A stretch of 54,414 nucleotides of DNA from Streptomyces sp. TRM49041 (GCF_008271805.1 NZ_VSRY01000106.1:1-54414), one strand, 5' to 3'; numbered from the stretch's first letter, positions 40,894-49,884 are shown. A program made the numbers and translations. Notes: generated by a model not told the origin, from the sequence alone.

Positions 40894-42651
40894 GTGCGGA
40901 TAGAGCGTCACCAGGTGGGCGGGACCGCCGTGTCGGCGGCACGCGAGGACTTCACGAACCGGATCGGGGGCCAGGTTCGGTCCATGTCGCGGGCCGGCCG
41001 GATGGCAACCTATGAATGGCAGTCGATAGCCGAGGAGTTCCTCGACTACCTGGGCGCCCTCTCCGTCGTGACACCCGACCTCGACACCCCGGAGGCCAAG
41101 GCCGCCCTCAAGGACGCCTCCGAGGCCGCGGCCGGCGCCGTCGCCTACGCGGCGTACCACCCGCACTGCAGCTTCCAGGTCTTCCTGGAGTACGTGAACT
41201 TCGGCATGAGCTACGACCCGGGCGAGGATGCCCCTGAGGAGAGTGTCACGCCCGGGGAGTGGATCGACGCGCTCTGCTTGTCGGTCCTCAGGGACAGGGC
41301 CAAGTGGCATGGCGAGGCGTTCCATTTCGCCCGGCAGAAGTTCGCCGGGCAGGCGAAGGGAACGCCCGTCGGCGAGCTCACCACCGGATTGATGGCCGTA
41401 GTCCTGGACGACACCGGCGACGACGAGGAGTATCCGCCGAGCGCGCAGGCCAAGCTCGCCGCCGTCGACGCGGCCCTGGACAGGATCCGTATCCGCGCCG
41501 GGGAGACCGGCGAGCCGCTGCTGGACCGGCCGGACAGCGCGGCGCTGCGCACGCTGCGCGCCCTGGCCGCCGAGGACCGGGAGAGCTTCGATGCCGCGCT
41601 GGCCGACCTCCTGACCGGGCACACCACCCTGCACAGCCTCTCGGCCTCCCCGAGCTCTCTACTGCCGCTTGTCCCCATAGCCCTTGCCGCGCTCGCGTAC
41701 CGGACCCTGGGCTGGGCGCCCGCCGTCCACACCGACTACCTCCCGCACGCCCTGGTCACCGGCTTCGAGTCGCGAGGCCCGCGGGTCGCGGGGTTCGGCC
41801 GGGACCGGCGGCCGGACGCGGTCGCCGCGCTCGCCGCCGGCCCGCTGGTGGTGGAGCGGCCGCCCTGCGCGCGGACCGTGCATCCGCAGACCGAGGCCAT
41901 GTACGAGGAGGACGTCCGGGAGGCGTTCACCGCCGCCGAAGGCGAGCCCCTCGCCGTTCGGCGGCTCGTCGGCGTCATGGGCGATCAGGAACGCCTCTTC
42001 AAGTGGCGCGCGGGTGACCCCGACGGCGTCACGGACGCCCAGCTCGCGAGCCTTCGCCTGGCCTCCCGGATGGGGGCGGCCCTGTTCCGTATCGCCCTGG
42101 CCGAGCCGGGCACCGAGGCCGAGGTGACCATCGACGGCCGCACGCTGCGCTACCCGGCCGAGCGGGACGAGAAAGCCGGCGCCGGCAACTGGCAGACGGC
42201 CACCGCCCTCGCCCTGATCACCGGCGCACGCGAGGACCTCGCCCCGCTGGTCCTCACCGGCCCTGACTTCGCCCGCCCGGACGGCTCCGCCTTCGCCGCG
42301 TACCGCGCGGCCCTCCACGCCTACCTGAAGGGCACGGATCCCGAGTCGGCCGCGCAGCGGGCGCTGGAGCAGGCCGAGAAGGCCAAGGACTGGGGCTTCG
42401 CCATGCCGCCGGCCGTGCTGCTGTCGCAGCTCGTGGAGGGCGACGAAGAGAGCTTCAACCTGGCCCTGGCCGACGCACTGGAAGCCCACCGCGACTACTA
42501 CCAGGTCGCCGACCGCGCCGACGATCCGGACGCCTCCGTCAACCTCGACATCCTCGCCCTGGCCTGCCACGCCCGCCGCCGCGGCTGGGCCATCCGCGTC
42601 GAGTCCCCCTACCTTCCACAGAGCCTCCTGCGGGCCGCTGAACCCTTCTAG
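40894..42651 (+). CDS. Imm49-family immunity protein
   Basis: The start is GTG 40894, with AAGGAG at 40881-40886; product 585 residues. The N-terminal part contains 'IAEEFLDYLGALSVVTPDLDTPEAKAALKDASEAAAGAVAYAAYHP', and the body is an all-helical, acidic protein with repeats of 'A...A...YL' type; 'HGEAFHFARQKFAG' and 'RDYYQVADRADDPDASVNLDILALACHARRRGW' are typical of the actinobacterial Imm49 group. Imm49 proteins are predicted to neutralise polymorphic toxins. No matching toxin gene is next to it; the nearest is the RHS remnant at 32-33 kb. The gene is intact and carries no membrane segment. Confidence 0.75.
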   Translation: MRIERHQVGGTAVSAAREDFTNRIGGQVRSMSRAGRMATYEWQSIAEEFLDYLGALSVVTPDLDTPEAKAALKDASEAAAGAVAYAAYHPHCSFQVFLEYVNFGMSYDPGEDAPEESVTPGEWIDALCLSVLRDRAKWHGEAFHFARQKFAGQAKGTPVGELTTGLMAVVLDDTGDDEEYPPSAQAKLAAVDAALDRIRIRAGETGEPLLDRPDSAALRTLRALAAEDRESFDAALADLLTGHTTLHSLSASPSSLLPLVPIALAALAYRTLGWAPAVHTDYLPHALVTGFESRGPRVAGFGRDRRPDAVAALAAGPLVVERPPCARTVHPQTEAMYEEDVREAFTAAEGEPLAVRRLVGVMGDQERLFKWRAGDPDGVTDAQLASLRLASRMGAALFRIALAEPGTEAEVTIDGRTLRYPAERDEKAGAGNWQTATALALITGAREDLAPLVLTGPDFARPDGSAFAAYRAALHAYLKGTDPESAAQRALEQAEKAKDWGFAMPPAVLLSQLVEGDEESFNLALADALEAHRDYYQVADRADDPDASVNLDILALACHARRRGWAIRVESPYLPQSLLRAAEPF

Positions 42652-43180
42652 CGGCTCGGCCTCGGTGCTGGTGTGATCGCCTGATCAGCTGTCGCCTGTT
42701 CTGCGAGGAACCCAGCCGGCTGGTGACCGACTGTGGTCGCCGGCGGCGTATCGGCTCCAGATCCCACCGGCCTCGTTGCGGAGGCGGGTGGTGGTCTTGT
42801 CGTGATAGCCGAGAGCGTCGGCACGACGGGAGCGGGCATCTCAAGGAGTTGTTGTCGGATGGCGGCGCCGCGGGCGGCGGCCACTGGGATCCTCAGGGAA
42901 CCGGCGACAGGTGCCGCAGGCCGTCCGGGGTGGCGTGCCCGGCATGCTCGGCGATGGTCCAGCAGTTTTCTTCCGCGGCAGGCCGGACAGCAGTCCCACA
43001 ACGAGCGACCGTGCCCGGCGTCGGGGTTCGGTCCGCGTGAAACGCCCGCGATCCGGGCCATCAGGGCATCGAACATGTCCCGCCAGCGAGCGGGGTCTGC
43101 GCCATGGCCTGAGAACAGTGCTTGATCTTCGTCTGTCCACACAGCACGCGATGATCACCGGTGGCCGCACCCGTCCTCAC
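42652..43180 (-). mobile_element. IS701-like transposase remnant (N-terminal part)
   Basis: The minus strand reads 'MFDALMARIAG' and, in another frame, 'RFTRTEPRRRARSLVVGLLSGLPRKK' then 'NCWTIAEHAGHATPDGLRHL', the opening block of IS701-type transposases. A frameshift lies near 42970. The rest of the stretch to 42652 ('YHDKTTTRLRNEAGGIWSRYAAGDHSRSPAG') has no clear assignment. The element has no intact transposase. Confidence 0.6.
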
Positions 43181-43275
43181 ATCGCCCCTGGCCGACGAGA
43201 TCGCGAACTACGGCTGGGATACTTAGAATAGGTGCGGTGGTCAATCTCGGCACCTTCGGTAGGAGGAGGTTCGTG

Positions 43276-43734
43276 ATGACACACGATGGCGGGCTGAGGC
43301 TGCAGCTGCAGCGTGTCCTCCGCGCACCGCGCTCGGTCGTATTCCGAGCGTTGACCGAACCGCAGGTACTGGCCAAGTGGTGGGGCCCTGACGGGTTCGC
43401 CATCCCAAGTGTGGAAAGCGACCTTCGGCCAGGCGGTAGCTATCGGATCGCGATGCAACCTCCGGAAGGCGATCTGTTCTACCTGGTGGGGGAATTCGTC
43501 GAGGTCGACCCCCCGGAACGCCTATCCTACACCTTCCGGTGGGAGGATCCCGACCCCGAGGATCGGGAGACGGTTGTGACGCTGTCGCTTCGCGATATCG
43601 GCGGTACAGGGGCCGAGTTGGTTGTCAGCCAGGGTGACTTCGCCACTGAGGGGCGCCAAGCTCTTCACGAGGAGGGCTGGACTCAGAGCCTCAACAAGCT
43701 GGAGGAGCTGATGTCGTCAGCTGCGTCGGCCTGA
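43276..43734 (+). CDS. SRPBCC (AHSA1-like) domain protein
   Basis: The ATG at 43276 follows AGGAGGAGG; product 152 residues. It has the START/AHSA1 ligand-binding fold: 'LQLQRVLRAPRSVVFRALTEPQVLAKWWGPDGFAIPSVESDLRPGGSYRIAMQPPEG' then 'GEFVEVDPPERLSYTFRWEDPD' and a C-terminal helix 'LHEEGWTQSLNKLEELM'. Such proteins bind hydrophobic ligands or stimulate an ATPase; a role is not clear. The usual ArsR-type partner is not seen nearby. It is the only intact gene in a mostly decayed stretch. Confidence 0.88.
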   Translation: MTHDGGLRLQLQRVLRAPRSVVFRALTEPQVLAKWWGPDGFAIPSVESDLRPGGSYRIAMQPPEGDLFYLVGEFVEVDPPERLSYTFRWEDPDPEDRETVVTLSLRDIGGTGAELVVSQGDFATEGRQALHEEGWTQSLNKLEELMSSAASA

Positions 43735-44307
43735 GATCTTTGCCGCGGGGGAGAGGCCCAGACGGTGGCCGTACCTGTCTTCACAACGGCCCCTGAACAG
43801 CAATATCGCGCAAGATCCGTAAGGCTCAGGGGGCTGGGTCGAGGACGTTGGTGATTCGGTCGAAGCCCCGGTAGAGACGGCGGCTGGCCGCTGCCTTCCC
43901 GTGCGGTGGCGCGGCCCGCCTCCGGCGGGACGGCGGCACCGGGGACTCTTGAGGGATGCCCGGCCATGTCCGGGCCCGTCGGTGGAGGCGGAAGTGCAGG
44001 ATGCCCCGTGCCTCGACCCCATGGCCCGGATCGCTCCCGAGCAGTGGTTCACGGAGACCTTCGCCGCCATCTGTTCGTCAGTGACGGCGGCGGTGATCAA
44101 CGCCACCTGGCCGCCGGCCGCTCCGGCCTTGGTAGCGGCTCCCCAGGCTCCACCTCGCTCGTCAGGGGCTGCCGACAGCTGGCGCAGCGAAAGACGGTCA
44201 TCCTGTTGTTCCTCCCCACCCGCGTGTGAAAGTCCCACCTGACGCCGTCGGCTGAGGGACACCAACGCGGTCGTGGCGGATGGCGACGGTCGGGTAGAAC
44301 GGACGAT
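43735..44307. other. Intergenic region without a recognised gene
   Basis: Open frames on both strands lack family patterns and disagree in frame use. A short minus-strand phrase ('ILLFRGRCEDRYGHRLGLSP') could be a transposase remnant but could not be assigned. No promoter or repeat was identified. Confidence 0.5.
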
Positions 44308-44802
44308 ATGGCGGTCTTCTACTGTGCGAGGTGCGGTACTCAGCTGACCCGCGACCTTCACGCGCTTCCAGGGGTCCCCGATGCTTGCGTAGAAGACGGA
44401 GACCGCGACCCCACAACCCGGCTGGCACCGTCGATTGTGCCCATGGGCCGCTACGCCATCGATCCGAAGCCATGGGGCGCCCCCTTCGTGCCGTCGTCGC
44501 GACACAAAGTCGATGAGTCCGAGAGCCGCGCTCTGCTCATGCCGCCCGACCTGACGGGAACGGTCTCCGCCGGCCCCAGGAACTCGGTGATCGTTCATCC
44601 CGACGATGTGCCGAGCCTCCGGCTGGCTGGTCCCTTGGGTATACACCACGGGTGCTGTGGGCCGCTGGGAACAGGGGGCCGCAACATGGAATGCGTCTGT
44701 GGAGCACTTGTAGCCACCCTTGCCGCGGACTGTCTCGGGCCCCATGAACTCCACCTCGATCCAGTCCGTGTGTACGCCTACACCACCGACCCCACGACGT
44801 GA
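44308..44802 (+). CDS. Uncharacterised zinc-ribbon-like protein
   Basis: The 164-residue product (ATG 44308, 'MAVFYCARCGTQLTRDLHALP') has an N-terminal CxxC pair (C6, C9), further cysteines 'CCGPLGTGGRNMECVCGALVATLAADC', and a C-terminal 'LGPHELHLDPVRVYAYT'. The pattern suggests a metal-binding fold, with the first and last Cys pairs as ligands. Similar short proteins occur in Streptomyces next to toxin or phage-related genes, but no function is known. The frame is clean and contrasts with the debris on both sides. A regulatory or immunity role is only a guess. Confidence 0.6.
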   Translation: MAVFYCARCGTQLTRDLHALPGVPDACVEDGDRDPTTRLAPSIVPMGRYAIDPKPWGAPFVPSSRHKVDESESRALLMPPDLTGTVSAGPRNSVIVHPDDVPSLRLAGPLGIHHGCCGPLGTGGRNMECVCGALVATLAADCLGPHELHLDPVRVYAYTTDPTT

Positions 44803-45503
44803 CCACAGTGGCCCAGGAGTGCCGCCGCGTCCTTGAAGCACACCGAGCCGGTACACCGGGTGGACCCGGCCGGCGGTGGAGCGGCAGAACCGGGCGATGC
44901 GTGAGCTGTCCCGCTGCGCGTTTCCCGAGCCCGGCGTCGTCGCGGACGATGCGTCGGCGATCGAGCAGCCCGCGCCCAGCGGCTCTGCCAGGCCGCGGCG
45001 CCATGGGTGTGCGGGTTGGCGACGAGGGCGGCCAGGGACTGGACCCGGCGGTGCTCCGAGTGGCGTTCCAGGAGCCGGGCTGGACGGTCGGGGTCGGGGC
45101 TGTCGTCGACGATGCGGATCAGGGTCCGGCTCGGCGCGGGGGAGACGACAGCCGGCTGATCCCGCCGGCGGGGGCCAGGTGGTCTTCGGGCGCGGTCGGT
45201 GCTCCACGATCCCGGCGCGTTCGAGCTGGGCGTAGGCGCGTGCTGAGTAGCGAGGAGGACATCAGCGGGACTCCGCGCTGGATGTCGTTGGCGGCTACAT
45301 CAACTTCATGGCCGACGACGACCAGGACCGGATCGGGGTCAGCCACAAGGGCAACCACGGCCGGCTCGCGGATACCAGGCGTCGCACCACGACCCGGACA
45401 ATCTGTTCAAGCACAACCAGAACGTCATGCCCGCACAACCAGTGATCCCGGCGTACGGTCACAATGATCCGCGTGCTGGACGCGAGTCGGATGGGAGCCA
45501 TCG
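44803..45503. other. Intergenic region with decayed coding sequence
   Basis: Minus-strand phrases such as 'YSARAYAQLERAGIVEHR' and, in another frame, 'LIRIVDDSPDPDRPARLLERHSEHRRVQSLAALVANPHTHGAAAWQSRWARAARS' look like pieces of an old DNA-binding or replication protein, and the plus strand has 'GGYINFMADDDQDRIGVSHKGNHGRL'. None forms an intact gene. No family was assigned. Confidence 0.45.
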
Positions 45504-46790
45504 ATGCAGACCGGCCTGACCGAGTTTCCCCTCTTCGACGCCATCGTTGGACGCCGCGCCCGACGTTTCGGGCTGGGCATGGAGATCCCGTCGGGGCCCC
45601 TCGCCTACAGATCCGGAGCCGAGCCGGTGCCGCTGTCGGAGCTTGAACGCTCGATCCTCGTCGCTGCCGGAACCGGGGTCACAGGTTGGAGCTTCGGGGT
45701 GCCCTTCGGCCCCGACCGTCCCGAGGAGCATGCCCACTACACGCAGCGGTTCACGGGCCGTACGGCGCCCACCGCCGCTGGGATCGGTACGCCGATGCTG
45801 TTCACGACCGACGACTCGGGGACGTATCTCACGAACACGCGCGATCTCCTGCCCGCCCGACCCCGTCAAGCCACCGGGAACCGCGACGACGCCCTCGAGG
45901 TCATGGTCGAGACGGTGCGCACGCACACGGAGCAGCTGTCCGAACGCCGGCTCGACCTCCCCGCGGCCCCGCCGCACATGCTCGAACCGAACCTCTGGAT
46001 GGCGAACGCACCGGGCTCCACGCTGTTCATGCCCGTGGGTGATGCCAGCGAGCAGGTGCTCGGCCTCATGGCCATGGCCCTGGCGAACGGGAATGTGCTC
46101 GTCGACGACATCGCCGGTCGCCCCGCCGGCGACCTGGCGCCCTTCGTCCGTAGCGGCCTCCTGCAGGAGGGCAAGCGCATCCCGTTGACGGTGCTGCAGC
46201 AGATGGCCTATGAGGCCAACGTCACCGAGCTCGCCTTCATGGGCCACAACATCATGCTCACCATGCAGGCGATGGGGCTGGGCGGCCTGTATTTCAACGG
46301 GCTCAACCGGTGGAGCGTCCTTGGCGCGTTCAACCAGAGCGGGATCGAGGGGCTCGGGCTCCGTTTCGTTCACGACGCCCGTTGGACGCTGCCGAACCCC
46401 GTCGGGCTCGACGGCCACTTCGAGGGGCTCTGCCCGCCGTACGTATCGGACATGCGCGAGGCCGTGAACATCTTCGTGGAGCGCAAGTTCGGTCCCGAGG
46501 GCGCCTACGACCCCAGCACCCCTGGTGCCTGGCGGGATACCAAGGCGATCAAGCAGGGGGTCACGCCCTACTCCGAGGAGTTCATCGACTGCCTGAGCGA
46601 GGTCGCACAGTACATCTACGACACCTACGGCAAGTTCCCGAACACCTTCACGACGATGGTGCTCTCGGGCTACGTCCAGGCCGTGCACCTCGACACCGAC
46701 TTCTATGACACCCACTACCAGCCCGGCGCCTACCTCCCGACGCACCAAGACCATATGGAGCGTTGGCACGCAGACGGTTCCCAAGCGTGA
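45504..46790 (+). CDS. Uncharacterised 428-residue protein, faintly nitroreductase-like
   Basis: The ATG at 45504 follows GGGAG; the frame is intact. The N-terminal part 'AEPVPLSELERSILVAAGTGVTGWSFGVPFGPDR' faintly recalls the flavin-binding start of nitroreductase-fold enzymes ('PLSLEELSQLLWAGQGVTG'). The middle has 'GSTLFMPVGDASEQVLGLMAMALANGNVLVDDIAGRPAGDL' and 'MAYEANVTELAFMGHNIMLTMQAMGLGGLYFNGLNRWSVLGAF'; the end has 'FPNTFTTMVLSGYVQAVHLDTDFYDTHYQPGAYLPTHQDHMERW'. There is no signal peptide and no cysteine motif. The family is not recognised, and the composition is less GC-rich than chromosomal neighbours, consistent with transfer. Confidence 0.6.
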   Translation: MQTGLTEFPLFDAIVGRRARRFGLGMEIPSGPLAYRSGAEPVPLSELERSILVAAGTGVTGWSFGVPFGPDRPEEHAHYTQRFTGRTAPTAAGIGTPMLFTTDDSGTYLTNTRDLLPARPRQATGNRDDALEVMVETVRTHTEQLSERRLDLPAAPPHMLEPNLWMANAPGSTLFMPVGDASEQVLGLMAMALANGNVLVDDIAGRPAGDLAPFVRSGLLQEGKRIPLTVLQQMAYEANVTELAFMGHNIMLTMQAMGLGGLYFNGLNRWSVLGAFNQSGIEGLGLRFVHDARWTLPNPVGLDGHFEGLCPPYVSDMREAVNIFVERKFGPEGAYDPSTPGAWRDTKAIKQGVTPYSEEFIDCLSEVAQYIYDTYGKFPNTFTTMVLSGYVQAVHLDTDFYDTHYQPGAYLPTHQDHMERWHADGSQA

Positions 46791-46803
46791 CGCCGACTCG
46801 AAG

Positions 46804-47065
46804 TGAACCGTTCCGGGTTCGGTAGGGACTCGACCGTTTGAGAGGGTCGAGTCATGGCACGTCCCTAAGTGCCCGCTTGAGCTGCGCCGTCGTGAGGTGC
46901 GGATGGGTGCCGAGGCGCGGCCCGACTACGACACCGAGTGGGCCGCGATGAAAGCGGTCGTCGCGAAGCTCGGGATCGGCGCGACCGAGACGCTGCGCAA
47001 GTGGTCCGGCAGGACGAGATCGACGCCGGGACCCGGCCGGGGACGACAACGGAGAAGTCCGCGCG
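46804..47065 (+). mobile_element. IS3-family fragment, left end and OrfA
   Basis: After a left-end-like sequence beginning TGAACCG at 46804, frames read 'ELRRREVRMGAEARPDYDTEWAAMKAVVAKLGIGATETLRKW' and then, after a one-base shift, 'RQDEIDAGTRPGTTTE', the standard start of IS3 OrfA. The right part is missing. The end sequence at 46804 resembles the right end at 27575 in inverted form (about 17 of 26 positions), so both belong to the same or a close IS type. Confidence 0.7.
46827..46853. terminator. Hairpin after the 45504 gene
   Basis: GACTCGACC and GGTCGAGTC pair perfectly over 9 bases around a 9-base loop, 36 bases past the stop of the uncharacterised gene and just before the IS3 OrfA start. 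It may end transcription of that gene or be part of the IS left end. Confidence 0.45.
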
Positions 47066-47127
47066 TGTGATGGGCGCGGCAGGAGGTGCTGCCGTCGAGT
47101 AGGCGTGCCGACGTACGCTGGAGGTGT

Positions 47128-47158
47128 GGACAGTTCGTCCATCCTGGACGTAAGGTCC
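47128..47158. promoter_or_regulatory. Two tandem dyads before the DauR-type gene
   Basis: GGAC-AGTTC-GTCC (47128-47140) and GGAC-GTAAG-GTCC (47146-47158) are two copies of the same GGAC-N5-GTCC dyad, 18 bases start to start, ending only 4 bases before the ATG at 47163. The arrangement strongly suggests autoregulation by the protein encoded next. Confidence 0.6.
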
Positions 47159-47162
47159 GGGC

Positions 47163-47816
47163 ATGGGAACTGTGGATGAGGGCACCGACCCTCGGGTGCG
47201 GATGTGGGCACCGGCGTGCCAGGCCGTAGCGCTGCTGCTCGGTCCGTACGCCGAGGTGGTGCTGCATGATCCGGATACCGACCGGATCCTGGAGATCTGG
47301 AATCCGATGAGCTCTCGGGGCCCGGGGGATCCGTCGCTGCTGGGCGAGTTGGACGCCCTTGATCCATCAGCTCGGGACGTGTTCGGGCCGTACGAGAAGC
47401 TGCTCGCGGACGGCCGGCGTCTGTCATCGGTGAGCGCGATCCTGCGTGAGGCGGACGGGAGGGCTTCGGCGGTGCTGTGCGTCAATCTCGACCGCACTCC
47501 GCTGGAGCAGGCCACGGCTTTGCTGTCCGCGTTCGGCGCACCGACCGTGTCCCGCCCGGAGCCGCTGTTCGAGCAGGACTGGAGCGATCGTGTCCAGCAC
47601 GTAGTGGGCGCCTACGTGCGTGAGTGCGGTCGCCCGGTGGAGCGGCTGACCCGCGCCGACCGCTTGGCCGTCCTCGCCCGGTTGGACGAGGCCAAGGTCT
47701 TCGCCGTGCGCCGGGCCACCCCAGTCGTCGCCCGCGCCCTGCGGGTCTCCCGGTCCACCCTCTACAACCTGCTCGCCGAGCTCAGAGCACCAGACGCGAA
47801 GGACCTGACGCGATGA
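47163..47816 (+). CDS. DauR/YheO-type transcriptional regulator
   Basis: The 217-residue protein has a YheO-like PAS domain (about 10-125: 'WAPACQAVALLLGPYAEVVLHDPDTDRILEIWNPMSSRGPGDPSLLG', 'EKLLADGRRLSSVSAILREADGRASAVLCVNLD') and a C-terminal HTH (about 155-212: 'RADRLAVLARLDEAKVFAVRRATPVVARALRVSRSTLYNLLAEL'). DauR, a member of this family, represses the D-arginine operon dauBAR in Pseudomonas and is released by its inducer. Here it is the first gene of an operon, and its stop overlaps the next start (ATGA). The tandem dyads just before its start are probable binding sites. Confidence 0.85.
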   Translation: MGTVDEGTDPRVRMWAPACQAVALLLGPYAEVVLHDPDTDRILEIWNPMSSRGPGDPSLLGELDALDPSARDVFGPYEKLLADGRRLSSVSAILREADGRASAVLCVNLDRTPLEQATALLSAFGAPTVSRPEPLFEQDWSDRVQHVVGAYVRECGRPVERLTRADRLAVLARLDEAKVFAVRRATPVVARALRVSRSTLYNLLAELRAPDAKDLTR

Positions 47817-48946
47817 CCCGACTGCCCGACTTCCGGCTGGAGACATACTTCTCCCAGTGGGAGTTCACCGCACGCCACCACCTGACCGCCTCCGACGTTC
47901 AGACCATGACGCTCGGCGAACTGCTCGCCCTGGCGGACGACCACGACCGGACCGCGTTCGAGAACCTGTCGCTGGGCTACACCGAGACCTACGGTGATCC
48001 GGCCCTGCGCCAGGCGATCAGCCAGATGTACGAACGGGCGGACGCCGAGGACATCATCTGCTGCGCGGGCGCCGAGGAGGCCCTGTATCTGGCGATGAAC
48101 GTCCTGCTCGACACCGGTGACCACGCAGTCGTGGTGACCCCGAACTACCAGGCGGCCGAGACCGTGCCGCTGGCACTGTGCGAGGTCACCGGCGTCGCCC
48201 TCGACCCGGACCGCGACTGGGCCTTGGATCTCGACCAGATCAAAGCGGCGATCCGGCCGAACACCCGGGTGGTCTCGGTGAACTTCCCCAACAACCCCAC
48301 CGGCAAGGTCATCAGCGCCGCCGACTTCACCGAGCTGGCGCGGCTGTGCGACGAGCGTGGCATCCATCTGTTCAGCGACGAGGTCTACCGCGGCCTGGAA
48401 CGCGATCCGGCCCGGACCCTGCCGCAGGCCGCGGACCTGTCCGAGCGCGCCCTGTCGCTGAACGTGACCTCCAAGTCCCTGGGCCTGCCAGGTCTGAGGA
48501 TCGGGTGGATCGCCTGCCGCGACCGCTCCCTGCTCACCCGGCTGGAGCGGGCCAAGCACTACACCACCATCTGCAACTCCGCCCCCAGCGAGGTCCTGGC
48601 CCGCATCGCACTCAAGGCCCGCACGCGGATCCTGGACCGCAACCGCGCTCTGATCGCACGGAACCTACCGGTCTTCGACGCCTTCTTCGCCGAGTTCCCG
48701 GACGTCTTCGAATGGCGGGCACCCGATGGCGGTTGTGTCGCCTACCCCCGCTACCTCGGCCCCGAAGGAGTGGAGGACTTCTGCACCCGCCTGGTGGAGG
48801 AAGCCGGCGTCCTGCTGCTGCCCGCCGGCATCTACCGCTCCGAACTCACCCCCACCCCTACCGACCGGTTCCGCATCGGCGTCGGCCGCGCCCACCCCGA
48901 AGAGGGCCTGGCCGCCTTCACCCAGTGGATGCGAGCACGCCGATGA
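47813..48946 (+). CDS. PLP-dependent class I/II aminotransferase
   Basis: This 377-residue enzyme keeps all catalytic residues: 'NFPNNPTGKVIS' (NNPTG at 160-164), 'SDEVYRGLE' (188-196) and the PLP lysine in 'LNVTSKSLGLPGLRIGW' (K221), and a C-terminal arginine in 'DRFRIGVGRAHP'. The N-terminus 'MTRLPDFRLETYFSQWEFTARHHLTASDVQTMTLGELL' is like that of the YbdL/arginine-catabolism group. It transfers an amino group between an amino acid and a 2-oxo acid; the substrate is not known. It overlaps both neighbours by 4 bases (ATGA), so all three proteins should be made together. Confidence 0.9.
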   Translation: MTRLPDFRLETYFSQWEFTARHHLTASDVQTMTLGELLALADDHDRTAFENLSLGYTETYGDPALRQAISQMYERADAEDIICCAGAEEALYLAMNVLLDTGDHAVVVTPNYQAAETVPLALCEVTGVALDPDRDWALDLDQIKAAIRPNTRVVSVNFPNNPTGKVISAADFTELARLCDERGIHLFSDEVYRGLERDPARTLPQAADLSERALSLNVTSKSLGLPGLRIGWIACRDRSLLTRLERAKHYTTICNSAPSEVLARIALKARTRILDRNRALIARNLPVFDAFFAEFPDVFEWRAPDGGCVAYPRYLGPEGVEDFCTRLVEEAGVLLLPAGIYRSELTPTPTDRFRIGVGRAHPEEGLAAFTQWMRARR

Positions 48947-49884
48947 CCCGCCCGGTCTTCGACGCGGCCGCCATCGAGCAGGTCGCCACTCCGCATCTGG
49001 TCCTCGACACCGTCCGCGACGCGCTGATCGCCCACGCCCACGGCCGCACCACCGTGCCGCCACCGATGCACCTGGAATTCCCCCGCGCCGACGGCGACTG
49101 CCATGTCAAAGCGGGCTGGGTCACAGGTGCCCCCGACTTCATCGTCAAAATCGCGACCGGCTTCTATCGCAACCCCGCGGCGGGCCTGCCCTCCAACCAT
49201 GGCCTGGTCTGCGTCCTCAGCGCACTGACCGGCCAGGTCCGCGCGATCTTCGACGACCGCGGTCTCCTCACCGCCTGGCGAACCGCCGCCGCGGGCGCGC
49301 TGATCACCCACGCCATGGCCCGCCCCGATGCGACGACCCTGGCCGTCTTCGGCACCGGAGAGCAGGCCCGGCTCCAGGTCGAATGGCTCACTGAGCTCCG
49401 TCGGATCAGCACGGTGCTCGTTCACGGTCGCAGCCGGGACAGAGCCCGGGCGCTGTGCGAGGAGTTCAGCGCGAGCGGCCGGCAGGCTCGGCCCGCCTCA
49501 GCCGAAGAGGCCGCGGGAGCCGACATGATCCTCACCACGACCCCCGCTTCGGCCCCGGTGCTGGAGGCCGCCCTCGTCCGGGACGGCGCGCATGTGACCG
49601 GGATCGGCACCGACATGCCCCACAAGAACGAGCTTCCCCCGGCGCTCTTCGGCCGCGCGGCACTGATCGCGACCGACGACCACGACCAGTGCCTGCACCA
49701 CGGCGACTTCGGCCACGCTGTCCGCGCCGGAACCGTCACCGCCACCGACGACACCCCCGTCGGCTTCCTCATCGAAGAGCCCGTCGAGCGGCCGGACGAC
49801 GCGATCACCGTCGCAGACCTCACCGGTGTCGGCGCACTCGACGCGGCCCTCGCCTCAGCAGTCCTGCACGAACTGACGCGGTAG
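48943..49884 (+). CDS. Ornithine cyclodeaminase/mu-crystallin family protein
   Basis: The 313-residue product has the family marks: 'GDCHVKAGWVTGAPDFIVKIATGFY' with the substrate-binding K69, 'CVLSALTGQVRAIFDDRGLLTAWRTAAAGALITHAMA', the NAD motif 'LAVFGTGEQARLQVEWL' (137-142), and 'GIGTDMPHKNELPPALF' with the likely catalytic Asp. Members act as ornithine cyclodeaminases, ketimine reductases or amino-acid dehydrogenases; DauB, which re-aminates 2-ketoarginine in the dauBAR system, belongs here and is also paired with a DauR protein. It overlaps the aminotransferase gene (ATGA). Confidence 0.88.
   Translation: MTRPVFDAAAIEQVATPHLVLDTVRDALIAHAHGRTTVPPPMHLEFPRADGDCHVKAGWVTGAPDFIVKIATGFYRNPAAGLPSNHGLVCVLSALTGQVRAIFDDRGLLTAWRTAAAGALITHAMARPDATTLAVFGTGEQARLQVEWLTELRRISTVLVHGRSRDRARALCEEFSASGRQARPASAEEAAGADMILTTTPASAPVLEAALVRDGAHVTGIGTDMPHKNELPPALFGRAALIATDDHDQCLHHGDFGHAVRAGTVTATDDTPVGFLIEEPVERPDDAITVADLTGVGALDAALASAVLHELTR

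Noticed and set aside
43717..45207. A 496-codon minus-strand open frame crossing the 44308 gene
   Set aside because: It is a chance frame over intergenic debris and antisense to the small zinc-ribbon-like gene; phrases of two different frames are mixed.
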